Positions 8,498 through 14,549 of a stretch of 14,549 bases of DNA are shown here, one piece after another. The notes below the pieces were generated by a model, which saw nothing but the letters and a program-made list of their open reading frames with translations, was not told the origin of the DNA and did no database searches. Source of the DNA: JBOGUF01 sp050696075 (GTDB taxonomy: Bacteria > Chloroflexota > Chloroflexia > Thermomicrobiales > UBA6265); NCBI GenBank assembly GCA_050696075.1, contig JBOGUF010000022.1:1-14549 (forward strand). The letters are read 5' to 3'. How positions within the stretch are numbered: position 1 is the stretch's first letter; each line of letters starts with the position of its first letter. The position numbers and the translations under genes are program-made.

Positions 8498-8570
8498 ATC
8501 CGGTTGTTAGACGTCCACTAGCGCTATGCAGCCGACAACCACGAACCGCTCCCTTACCACGCATGCGGCG

Positions 8571-8597
8571 CTCGCACGAATCTCATGCTCGTGCAAG
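8571..8597. promoter_or_regulatory. Inverted repeat in the divergent promoter region (operator candidate)
   Basis: CTCGCACGA (8571-8579) and TCGTGCAAG (8589-8597) form 9-base arms with one mismatch and a 9-base spacer. The repeat lies between the divergent GT-C gene and rmlD and overlaps the -35 region of the candidate rmlD promoter. It looks like a binding site for a dimeric regulator, or a hairpin. Confidence 0.4.
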
Positions 8598-8621
8598 ATG
8601 CATGCCGGTCGATGCTATCAT
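8592..8621 (+). promoter_or_regulatory. Candidate extended -10 promoter of the rml operon
   Basis: TGC-TATCAT at 8613-8621 is an extended -10 element. The nearest -35-like hexamer, TGCAAG at 8592-8597, is poor and 18 bases away. Transcription from here would give a leader of roughly 80 bases before rmlD. The extended -10 resembles TGC-TATGAT upstream of the helicase gene. Confidence 0.35.
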
Positions 8622-8709
8622 CTGCCTCCGTCATCGTGCCTCCCGCTCGTCGACGAGAAGCCCACTTGGTCGATGCGATGATGGGAAAGGTCATGGGAGA
8701 GCCTCGTTG

Positions 8710-9615
8710 ATGCGTGTCGTCGTCACCGGCGCTGGCGGTCAATTAGGCAGCGCCCTCCGCCGCGCGCTAACGATCTCCGGCGCGGCGGTGATCGGAACCG
8801 GCGCCCGCCCCGCGGTGGGCGTCGACCGCGTCGTCGACGTCACCAACGCGGACGACGTGCGGCGGGCGTTCGCGGCAGAGCAACCGGACGCGGTGATCCA
8901 CGCGGCCGCCTACACCGACGTCGACGGCTGCGAGCGCGACCCGGATCGGGCGATGGCGGTGAATGCCGACGGGGCGCGGCATGTCGCCGAGGCCGCGCGC
9001 GCGGCTGGCGCCTATCTGATTGCCGTCAGTACCGATTTTGTCTTCCCCGGCGACGGCGGCGCGCCGTATGCCGAAGATGCGCCCACCGGCCCAATATCCG
9101 CCTACGGCCGCGGCAAACTGGCTGGGGAGCAGGCTGTCCTTGCCGCCGATCTGGGCTTCGCCGTCGCTCGCACCGCCTGGCTCTACGGCGGCGCCGGCAA
9201 GCACTTCCCGCGGACCGTCTTGACCGTCCTGCGGGATCGCGGCGGCATGGAGGTTGTCACCGACGAGGCGGGTAACCCGACCCTGGCCGACGACCTGGCG
9301 GACGCGCTGGTTGCCCTGCTCGACCGCCGGGGATCAGGCATCTTTCATCTGGTCAACGAAGGGCGCGTCACGCGGTACGACTTCGCCCGCGCCGTGGCGA
9401 CGGCGGCGGGTCTCGCGCCCGATCTCGTCCAGCCAGTCACCACAGCCGAGTTCCTCGCCAAGTATCCGTTGCCGGCCAAGCGCCCGGCCGACAGCGCGTT
9501 GAAAAACATCCGCGCCGCCGCCCTCGGCATCCGCCTCCGCCCGTGGCAGGAAGCGGTGGCAGCGTTCGTGCCATTTCTGGCCACGGAGCTCGGGGTCGAG
9601 GGCGGCAAGGTTTGA
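8710..9615 (+). CDS. rmlD: dTDP-4-dehydrorhamnose reductase
   Basis: This is the last enzyme of dTDP-L-rhamnose synthesis, reducing dTDP-4-keto-L-rhamnose with NAD(P)H in the cytosol. The 301-residue protein is an extended short-chain dehydrogenase. It has the nucleotide-binding GAGGQLG at 7-13, VIHAAAYTDVDGCE at 62-75 (a hallmark of RmlD), STDFVFPG at 107-114, and the catalytic Y132xxxK136 in SAYGRGK. I chose ATG 8710 because MRVVVTGAGGQLG is the canonical N-terminus and GGGAGAG lies eight bases upstream. The frame is open to an ATG at 8563, but that extra 49-residue stretch resembles no domain. It is the first gene of the operon; rmlB starts 11 bases after its stop. Confidence 0.95.
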   Translation: MRVVVTGAGGQLGSALRRALTISGAAVIGTGARPAVGVDRVVDVTNADDVRRAFAAEQPDAVIHAAAYTDVDGCERDPDRAMAVNADGARHVAEAARAAGAYLIAVSTDFVFPGDGGAPYAEDAPTGPISAYGRGKLAGEQAVLAADLGFAVARTAWLYGGAGKHFPRTVLTVLRDRGGMEVVTDEAGNPTLADDLADALVALLDRRGSGIFHLVNEGRVTRYDFARAVATAAGLAPDLVQPVTTAEFLAKYPLPAKRPADSALKNIRAAALGIRLRPWQEAVAAFVPFLATELGVEGGKV

Positions 9616-9626
9616 GGAGGAAGTGC

Positions 9627-10682
9627 ATGAAGGTCCTCGTCACGGGAGGCGCCGGGTTCATCGGGTCGGCCGTCGTCCGCCAGGTGATCCAGGAGAGCGA
9701 AGCGGCGGTCGTCAACGTCGACAAGCTGACCTACGCCGGCAGCCTCGACGCGGTGGCTGCCGTCGCGGACGACCCCCGCTACGCCTTCGCCCAGGTGGAT
9801 ATCCGCGACGCCGGGGCGGTTGCCCGCCTTTTCGCCGACCACCGACCGACCGCCGTGCTCCACCTGGCCGCCGAGTCGCACGTCGACCGCTCCATCGACG
9901 GCCCGGCCGAGTTCGTCCAGACCAACATCTTCGGCACCTATACCCTGCTCGAGGCCGCCCGCGCCTACTGGCAATCCGCTCCGGCGGCTATTCGTGACCG
10001 CTTCCGCTTCGTCCACGTCTCCACCGACGAGGTCTTCGGCAGCCTAGGGGAGAGCGGGCACTTCGACGAGACGACCCCCTACCGCCCGACCTCGCCCTAC
10101 TCGGCAAGCAAGGCGGCCGCCGACCACTTGGTGCGCGCCTGGCGCCACACCTACGACCTGCCCACTATCGTCACCAACTGCTCCAACAACTACGGGCCGT
10201 ACCAATTCCCCGAAAAACTGATCCCGGTCACGATCCTGGCCGCGCTCGCTGGTGAGCCGCTCCCCGTTTACGGCGCCGGGGCCAACGTCCGCGACTGGCT
10301 CTTCGTCGAGGACCACGCCCGCGCCCTGCGTCTGGTGCTGGAGCGCGGCGAACCGGGCGAGACCTACGCCGTCGGCGGGCACAACGAGCGGCGCAATCTC
10401 GACGTCGTGCGCGCCATCTGCGCCACCCTCGACGAGCTGCTGCCCGGCGCGTCCACCTGCCCCCACGCCGACCTGATTACCTTCGTCGCCGACCGGCCCG
10501 GCCACGACCCGCGCTATGCCATCGACCCCGGCAAGATCGGCCGCGAGCTTGGCTGGGCGCCGCGCGAGTCGTTCGCCTCCGGCCTGCGCCGCACCGTCGC
10601 CTGGTATCTGGAGCACCAAGATTGGTGCGCGCGCATGCTCAACGGCCGCGCCGCCGGCGAGCGCCGAGGGCTGGTGACGTGA
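9627..10682 (+). CDS. rmlB: dTDP-glucose 4,6-dehydratase
   Basis: This enzyme converts dTDP-glucose to dTDP-4-keto-6-deoxyglucose with bound NAD+, the second step of rhamnose synthesis. The 351-residue length is normal. GGAGFIG at 7-13 binds NAD. HLAAESHVDRSI at 79-90 and STDEVFG at 132-138 are diagnostic, the latter holding the Asp-Glu pair that drives dehydration. Y158SASK162 is the catalytic pair. NNYGPYQFPEKLIP and RDWLFVEDH (about 192-232) are further family signatures. ATG 9627 is preceded by GAGGAGGAA. The final TGA overlaps the GTG of rmlA by four bases, so the two are probably translationally coupled. The C-terminal tail GRAAGERRGLVT is a variable extension. Confidence 0.97.
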   Translation: MKVLVTGGAGFIGSAVVRQVIQESEAAVVNVDKLTYAGSLDAVAAVADDPRYAFAQVDIRDAGAVARLFADHRPTAVLHLAAESHVDRSIDGPAEFVQTNIFGTYTLLEAARAYWQSAPAAIRDRFRFVHVSTDEVFGSLGESGHFDETTPYRPTSPYSASKAAADHLVRAWRHTYDLPTIVTNCSNNYGPYQFPEKLIPVTILAALAGEPLPVYGAGANVRDWLFVEDHARALRLVLERGEPGETYAVGGHNERRNLDVVRAICATLDELLPGASTCPHADLITFVADRPGHDPRYAIDPGKIGRELGWAPRESFASGLRRTVAWYLEHQDWCARMLNGRAAGERRGLVT

Positions 10683-11566
10683 CGACGACGCGCAAAGGCA
10701 TCATCCTGGCCGGCGGGGCGGGCACGCGCCTCGCCCCGATGACCCACGCCGTCAGCAAGCAACTGCTGCCGATCTACGACAAGCCGATGGTCTACTACCC
10801 CTTGACCGTCCTGATGCTGGCTGGCATCCGCGACGTCCTCCTCATTTCCACCCCGGAGGATTTACCGCGCTTCGAGGTGCTCCTCGGCGACGGGGCGCAA
10901 TGGGGCATGCGCTTCGGCTACGCCGCGCAGCCGAAGCCGGAGGGGCTCGCCCAAGCCTTTATCATCGGTCGCGACTTCGTCGGGGCCGATCCGGTCGCCC
11001 TCATCCTCGGCGACAACCTCTTCTACGGCCACGGCCTGGCCAAGGCGGTGCAGCGGGCGGCGCGGGCCGAGCGCGGGGCGGTCGTCTTCGGCTACCACGT
11101 CGAGGACCCGCGGCGCTACGGCGTGATCGAGTTCGACGCCGCGGGCAACGCGATCAGCATCGAGGAGAAGCCGGCCCGCCCCAAGTCCGCCTACGCCGTG
11201 ACCGGCCTCTACTTCTACGACAACCGGGTGGTCGAGATCGCCCGCGGTTTGCAACCCTCGGCCCGGGGCGAACTGGAGATCACCGACGTCAATCTCGCCT
11301 ATCTTGCGCATGGCGAGCTGCGGGTCGAGCTGCTGGGGCGGGGCATCGCCTGGCTCGACACCGGGACGCCGGCGGCGCTGCTGCAAGCGGCGAGCTTTAT
11401 CCAGGTCATCGAGGAGCGGCAGGGGCTGAAGATCGCCTGCCCGGAGGAGGTGGCCTTTCGCATGGGCTACATCGACGCCGCGGCGGTCGAACGCCTGGCC
11501 GACGGCTACCAGAACGACTACGGCGCCTACCTGCGGAGCCTGCTCGACGGGGACCGGCCGCGATGA
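10679..11566 (+). CDS. rmlA: Glucose-1-phosphate thymidylyltransferase
   Basis: This enzyme joins dTTP and glucose-1-phosphate to make dTDP-glucose, the committed step and normally the point of feedback control by dTDP-rhamnose. The 295-residue length is typical of the short tetrameric RmlA type. The nucleotide-binding signature LAGGAGTRLAPMT (10-22) runs into SKQLLPIYDKPMVYYPL (26-42). GDN at 111-113 holds a metal-binding Asp, EEKP lies at 162-165 and WLDTGT at 225-230. I chose the GTG at 10679. It overlaps the rmlB stop as GTGA, has GAGGG eight bases upstream, and gives the normal N-terminus. An ATG at 10622 would add 19 Arg-rich residues lying inside rmlB and is unlikely. The stop overlaps the rmlC start. 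Confidence 0.96.
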   Translation: MTTTRKGIILAGGAGTRLAPMTHAVSKQLLPIYDKPMVYYPLTVLMLAGIRDVLLISTPEDLPRFEVLLGDGAQWGMRFGYAAQPKPEGLAQAFIIGRDFVGADPVALILGDNLFYGHGLAKAVQRAARAERGAVVFGYHVEDPRRYGVIEFDAAGNAISIEEKPARPKSAYAVTGLYFYDNRVVEIARGLQPSARGELEITDVNLAYLAHGELRVELLGRGIAWLDTGTPAALLQAASFIQVIEERQGLKIACPEEVAFRMGYIDAAAVERLADGYQNDYGAYLRSLLDGDRPR

Positions 11567-12114
11567 ACGTGATCCCGACCGACCTCCCCGGCGTTGTCAT
11601 CATCGAGCCGCGCGTCTTTCGCGACGACCGCGGCTATTTCCTGGAAACCTGGAACGCCGAGCGCTACGCGGAGATCGGTCTGTCTCTCTTCGTCCAGGAC
11701 AACCTCTCCTTCTCGACGCATGGCGTGCTGCGTGGCCTCCACTACCAGCACCCCGGCGACCAGGGCAAGCTCGTCTCGGTCCTCGAGGGCGAGGTCTTCG
11801 ACGTCGCGGTCGACATCCGCCCCGACTCCCCGGCCTTCCGCCGGTGGGTCGGCGTCACCCTTTCCGCCGAGAACGCCCGCCAGCTCTACGTCCCGGTCGG
11901 CTTCGCCCACGGCTTCGTCGTCACCAGCGCCACCGCCCGCTTCGCCTACAAATGCACCGCCCTCTACCAACCCCATAACGAAGGCAGCCTCCGCTGGAAC
12001 GACCCTGACATCGCCATCGCTTGGCCGGTCGATTCCCCGGTTCTCTCCCCCAAAGACGCCGCCGCGCCCTTGCTGAAGGACGTAGAACGGGCGCGGTTGC
12101 CGCGTCTCAAATAG
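11563..12114 (+). CDS. rmlC: dTDP-4-dehydrorhamnose 3,5-epimerase
   Basis: This cupin-fold epimerase inverts C3 and C5 of dTDP-4-keto-6-deoxyglucose, the third step of rhamnose synthesis. All signatures are present in 183 residues: FRDDRGYFLETW (19-30), VLRGLHYQ (55-62) with catalytic H60, QGKLVSVLEGEVFDVAVDIR (67-86), YVPVGFAHGF (109-118) and AYKCTALYQP (128-137) with the catalytic tyrosine. The ATG at 11563 overlaps the rmlA stop as ATGA, so translation is probably coupled; no separate strong ribosome-binding site is needed. It is the last gene of the operon and converges on the helicase gene. Confidence 0.96.
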   Translation: MNVIPTDLPGVVIIEPRVFRDDRGYFLETWNAERYAEIGLSLFVQDNLSFSTHGVLRGLHYQHPGDQGKLVSVLEGEVFDVAVDIRPDSPAFRRWVGVTLSAENARQLYVPVGFAHGFVVTSATARFAYKCTALYQPHNEGSLRWNDPDIAIAWPVDSPVLSPKDAAAPLLKDVERARLPRLK

Positions 12115-12149
12115 GGGCGGACCGGGCACCCTATGCCGACCGCCCCCCT

Positions 12150-12226
12150 CGTCATGCCGATCGCGGAGAGGCATCTCTCCCGCGGGATGGACGACGAGGG
12201 AGCATCCTTGCAGACTTGGAATGACG
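12150..12226. repeat. REP-like hairpin element between convergent genes
   Basis: The 77-bp stretch is bounded by CGTCATGCC (12150-12158) and GGAATGACG (12218-12226), inverted copies with one mismatch. Inside, GGAGAG (12165-12170) and CTCTCC (12175-12180) form a perfect stem with a 4-base loop, extended three pairs by a bulge. CCCTCGTC (12146-12153) also pairs with GACGAGGG (12193-12200). The GTCATKCC...GGMATGAC edges resemble dispersed intergenic repeats seen in many bacterial genomes. It may also serve as a two-way terminator for rmlC and the helicase gene, though there is no T tract. Confidence 0.5.
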
Positions 12227-12254
12227 GTGGGGTGGTCTCGGAACGACGGTACGC

Positions 12255-13940
12255 CTACGCCTGGACGTGGGCCTTCCTCGATTGCCGCGCGCCGCGGCCG
12301 TGCTGTTGGAAGCACGCGGCGCAGTAGACCGGGCGCGACGGATCGGGCTGGAACGGCACCTCCGCCGTCTGCCCGCACGCGGCGCAGTCGATCCGGTGCA
12401 AACGGCGCGGTCGCGGCGCGCGGTCCGATCGCGCGGCCCCGGCGCTTTGATTCGGTGCGGTCGTTCCGTTGCCGGGTGCCCACGACGGCCGGTGTGGGTC
12501 GCGCCCGAAGGAGGTTGCCAGCGGTCGGGCGTCTCCGCTCACGACGTCCGCGCGCGGATCGTCGATCCCCTCGGCATGCACCGGGCGTCCATTCGGCCGC
12601 GGCGCCGCGCCGTTGGGCGAATGACGAGTCGTCGAGCGTGGCCCACGCGAGGTCGCGCCGTTGCTGGCGCCCGTCGCCGCCCGCACCGCGGGCGGCGGTG
12701 TCGGCTTCGGTGACGTGGTGCGTGGACGCTGTGCTGACCCGGTCGGCGTGGACATGATGAGCGTTGCCAAATCCTCGGGTGTGGTCGCGCGGGCCGCTGT
12801 CGCGCCGCGCCACGGGGCGCGCGGGATGCGCCGCCCCAGGCCGCGCTCTAACTGCCGCCACTTTGCGCCGTCCTCGAGGCCGAGGAGGGTGATCGCCTGC
12901 CCCCGGCGACCCATCCGCCCAGTGCGGCCGATGCGGTGGGTCAGCAGCTCCGGCGATTCCGGCAATTCCATGTTGATGACCTGCTCGACGTGGGTGACGT
13001 CGAGACCGCGCGCGGCGACGTTCGTGGCAAGCAGGACCGGCACCGCTCCCGAACGGAAATCCGCCATTACCTGGTCGCGCGCGTTCTGTGACAAGTTGCC
13101 CTGCAAAGCCGCCACCGGGTAGCCGGCGGCGATCAGTTGTCGCGCCAGCTTTTTGACGCCGTGCTTGGTCCGGCCGAAGACGAGGATCGAGCCCTCGCCC
13201 CGGTGATCGAGCAGATCTTGCAGCGCGCCCATCTTGTCGCCGCCCGGCACGTCGTAGGCGACGTGTTCGATCGGGGCGGCGTCCTCCGGGTTCGGGTCGA
13301 CCGCGGCCGAGATCGGCCGGTCGAGGTGCTTGTCGGAGGTCTTGCGTACCCAATCGGGCAGCGTCGCCGAGAAGAGCGCCGTCTGCCGGTCGGGCGTGGT
13401 GCGGGCGATGATCCGCTCGACGTCCGGCGCGAAGCCGCGGTCGAGCATCTCGTCCGCCTCGTCCAGCACCAAGAAGCGAACCTTGTCGAGCCAGAGCGCG
13501 CCCTGGTTCAGCAGGTCGAGGACGCGACCGGGCGTGCCGACGACGATCTGGACGCCTCGGCGCAACATGTCGCGCTGCGGCCCGAAGGCGCGTCCGCCGA
13601 AGATCAGGCCGACCTTGACCCCCTTCGCCGCGCCGAGTTCTTCGAGCACGCCACCGACCTGGACGGCCAGCTCCCGCGTCGGGGTCAGCACCAGCACTTG
13701 AATCGTGCGCTGGCGCGGATCGACCAACTCGACCGCGGGGATGCCGAAGGCGAGGGTCTTGCCGGAGCCGGTCCGGGCCTGACCGATGACGTCGCGGCCA
13801 TCGAGCAGCGGCGGCAGCGTTTCCGCCTGGATCGGCGTCGGTGTTTCGATGCCCATGCGGGCGATGGCCTGCAACGTCGTGTTGCTCAGGCGCAAATCGG
13901 TGAACGAGACCGCGGACTCGCCCACCACGGGTGCTTGCAT
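12255..13940 (-). CDS. DEAD-box RNA helicase with C-terminal zinc ribbon
   Basis: The helicase core fills about residues 11-375 of 561, numbered from ATG 13940. The Q motif (FTDLRLS to PTPIQAE) spans 13-40. Motif I is ARTGSGKT (55-62), Ia PTRELA (87-92), Ib TPGR (136-139), II DEAD (160-163), III SAT (191-193), V ATNVAARGLDV (305-315) and VI HRIGRTGRMGR (335-345). An ATP-dependent RNA-unwinding role in ribosome assembly or cold-shock RNA handling is usual. Residues about 390-512 are a low-complexity Pro/Thr/Arg/Asn linker. The tail has C519-x2-C522-x17-C540-x2-C543 with EVPFQP and PVYCAACF between and around, a zinc-ribbon-like motif. The start is uncertain: the frame is open to a GTG at 14000, and a TTG at 13952 has GAGG nine bases upstream. 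ATG 13940 lacks a close ribosome-binding site. Confidence 0.92.
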   Translation of the reverse strand: MQAPVVGESAVSFTDLRLSNTTLQAIARMGIETPTPIQAETLPPLLDGRDVIGQARTGSGKTLAFGIPAVELVDPRQRTIQVLVLTPTRELAVQVGGVLEELGAAKGVKVGLIFGGRAFGPQRDMLRRGVQIVVGTPGRVLDLLNQGALWLDKVRFLVLDEADEMLDRGFAPDVERIIARTTPDRQTALFSATLPDWVRKTSDKHLDRPISAAVDPNPEDAAPIEHVAYDVPGGDKMGALQDLLDHRGEGSILVFGRTKHGVKKLARQLIAAGYPVAALQGNLSQNARDQVMADFRSGAVPVLLATNVAARGLDVTHVEQVINMELPESPELLTHRIGRTGRMGRRGQAITLLGLEDGAKWRQLERGLGRRIPRAPWRGATAARATTPEDLATLIMSTPTGSAQRPRTTSPKPTPPPAVRAATGASNGATSRGPRSTTRHSPNGAAPRPNGRPVHAEGIDDPRADVVSGDARPLATSFGRDPHRPSWAPGNGTTAPNQSAGAARSDRAPRPRRLHRIDCAACGQTAEVPFQPDPSRPVYCAACFQQHGRGARQSRKAHVQA

Positions 13941-14179
13941 TGTGGAAACCAAGTTAGTGAACCTCTGCCACGCAGCGCGAATCGAGGTGCGGCACGACAC
14001 AATTGTCGTCCCGCGAATGACACAAGGGAAACGGCCGAGCCGGTCAGTACGGCTCGACGTTCCCCCGCGCTGCGCGTTCTCAAAGAGTGGGGATCATTGG
14101 CGTACTGTCGCGCGGCGAACCCGCGCATCCCTTACGTTGTGTAATCATAGCACGCCTTCGGGGTTCGCGCCATATAGTA
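13941..14179. other. Helicase leader region, non-coding
   Basis: I see no gene here. If the promoter at 14144-14152 is used, the helicase mRNA would carry a leader of about 200 bases. It contains a perfect 6-bp hairpin, GAGCCG (14037-14042) with CGGCTC (14050-14055) around a 7-base loop. Long structured leaders are known for cold-shock helicase genes in other bacteria, but no sequence element typical of those was recognised. Confidence 0.4.
14144..14152 (-). promoter_or_regulatory. Candidate extended -10 promoter of the helicase gene
   Basis: On the minus strand the bases read TGC-TATGAT, an extended -10 element one base from the TATAAT consensus. The hexamer 17 bases upstream (TGGCGC) is a poor -35, which extended -10 promoters can tolerate. 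Confidence 0.4.
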
Positions 14180-14287
14180 ATTCCATGAGGGTGCGCCCCA
14201 CGGTTTTGCATTCGTGCCGAGGAACGATCTGGCACGTTCGGTGTCCAGGCATCCCGTGCAAAACGATGGGGCGCACCCATTCCATGA
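14180..14287. mobile_element. 90-bp MITE-like element with 9-bp target-site duplication
   Basis: The core 14189-14278 has 22-base terminal inverted repeats (14189-14210 and 14257-14278) matching at 20 of 22 positions. They begin GGGTGCGCCCCA and end TGGGGCGCACCC. The element is flanked by identical direct repeats ATTCCATGA at 14180-14188 and 14279-14287, as expected from transposition. Inside, CGTGCC (14213-14218) and GGCACG (14231-14236) form a second stem. It has no coding capacity, so it would need a transposase supplied from elsewhere. It lies just upstream of the helicase promoter. The transposase family is not assigned; a 9-bp duplication fits several, including IS4- and IS1-like. Confidence 0.75.
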
Positions 14288-14313
14288 TCGCGTCTAACAT
14301 CGCTAGATTCGTT

Positions 14314-14408
14314 TGACCGGCTCCCCGAAAGTTGGTCCACCCGAAAGGTTAGGATGTTCGTGTCCTTGACCTGCCCTGGAGTGACCCCCTAAAAGCGAAC
14401 CACCGACC
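14314..14408. repeat. Possible insertion-sequence end fragments
   Basis: Two similar stretches in the same direction start with TGACC, at 14314 (TGACC, then CCCCGAAAG, then CCACC) and at 14382 (TGACC, then CCCTAAAAG, then CCACC). They recall the TGACC...CCCCAAAAGTTGGACC type of end found in some IS3-family elements. No transposase gene is present in the window. The similarity is short and may be chance. Confidence 0.25.
14366..14395 (+). promoter_or_regulatory. Weak candidate promoter for the right-edge ORF
   Basis: TTGACC (14366-14371), one base from the -35 consensus, is followed 18 bases later by TAAAAG (14390-14395), a modest -10. The leader would be about 110 bases and include a perfect 8-bp inverted repeat, TCGCGGCG (14438-14445) with CGCCGCGA (14465-14472). 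Confidence 0.25.
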
Positions 14409-14508
14409 AAGTCACCCCCTCACCGTTGCTGCATGACTCGCGGCGCATGCGATCGGCGGCACCTCGCCGCGACTCGCGTGCAGTCGTTTCGCGTTGGAGA
14501 CATCCGCG

Positions 14509-14538
14509 ATGAACCGGTCGAGAATGAACCGGTCGAGG
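14509..14538 (+). repeat. 15-bp tandem duplication spanning a start codon
   Basis: ATGAACCGGTCGAGA (14509-14523) is followed at once by a copy differing only in its last base (14524-14538). The unit length is a multiple of three, so the frame is kept and five residues (MNRSR) are doubled. Confidence 0.85.
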
Positions 14539-14549
14539 TTCGCCGCGGC
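14509..14549 (+). CDS. Start of an unidentified gene, cut by window edge
   Basis: An ATG at 14509 has GGAG nine bases upstream and opens a frame reading MNRSRMNRSRFAA to the edge. The first 15 bases are a tandem duplication that includes the start codon, so translation could begin at 14509 or 14524. Only the first ATG has a well-placed ribosome-binding site. The MNRSRF opening loosely recalls the MNDHRF leader of the Tat-exported protein at 2763, but thirteen residues cannot identify a family. Confidence 0.4.
   Translation, partial: MNRSRMNRSRFAA

Noticed and set aside
8563..8709. Longer rmlD start at 8563
   Set aside because: The extra 49 residues match no domain, cover the promoter and inverted repeat, and the ribosome-binding site favours 8710.
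10900..11562. Upstream extension of the rmlC frame through rmlA
   Set aside because: The frame is merely open. RmlC has its normal N-terminus at 11563, and the upstream translation is an Arg/Gly-rich shadow of rmlA.
11527..13353. A 608-codon minus-strand frame spanning rmlC and the helicase tail
   Set aside because: It is antisense to the well-supported rmlC and out of frame with the helicase. Its Arg-rich composition is typical of a shadow frame.
13137..14144. A 335-codon plus-strand frame opposite the helicase
   Set aside because: It mirrors the helicase motifs in antisense and shows no family features.
1..14549. tRNA, rRNA, riboswitch, toxin-antitoxin, defence or biosynthetic cluster genes
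   Set aside because: I looked on both strands in all gaps and saw no cloverleaf, rRNA-like stretch, recognised riboswitch core or such gene pairs.

Overview
The window is high-GC bacterial DNA. Its codon use and several gene families fit Chloroflexota, most likely a Thermomicrobia-type lineage. The best clue is the Cys-rich exported protein, whose N-terminus (MNDHRFDDLTRSL followed by a twin-arginine SRRGALK) resembles a leader I associate with that group. This assignment is inference; the window contains no rRNA or other marker gene.

Layout. Bases 1-8497 hold seven genes, all on the minus strand. In map order they are a partial exported cupin protein cut by the window edge, a DinB-like protein, a 523-residue Tat-exported Cys-rich repeat protein, an 872-residue LAL/MalT-like LuxR regulator, an alpha/beta hydrolase broken by a frameshift, and a GT-C (family 39-like) membrane glycosyltransferase. 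They are separated by about 70-190 bp, so they look like adjacent single units, not one tight operon. Bases 8498-8709 are a divergent promoter region containing an inverted repeat. Bases 8710-12114 hold a compact plus-strand dTDP-L-rhamnose operon in the order rmlD-rmlB-rmlA-rmlC, with 4-bp stop/start overlaps at B/A and A/C. Bases 12115-12254 separate the convergent rmlC and helicase genes and hold a hairpin-rich repeat. Bases 12255-13940 (minus) encode a DEAD-box RNA helicase with a disordered linker and a C-terminal zinc ribbon. Bases 13941-14508 are non-coding. They hold the helicase leader, a complete 90-bp MITE-like element with 9-bp target duplications, and possible insertion-sequence debris. 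A new plus-strand gene seems to start at 14509; its start codon lies in a 15-bp tandem duplication.

How the genes work together. RmlA makes dTDP-glucose, RmlB dehydrates it, RmlC epimerises it and RmlD reduces it to dTDP-L-rhamnose, the donor for cell-surface glycans. The divergent GT-C enzyme is a plausible partner in envelope glycosylation, but it should use a lipid-linked donor, so the link is only contextual. The remaining genes show no common pathway.

The window is mostly ordinary. The items worth a second look are the alternating-module Cys-rich Tat protein, the helicase-zinc ribbon fusion, the 90-bp mobile element, the frameshifted hydrolase and the duplicated start region at the right end.
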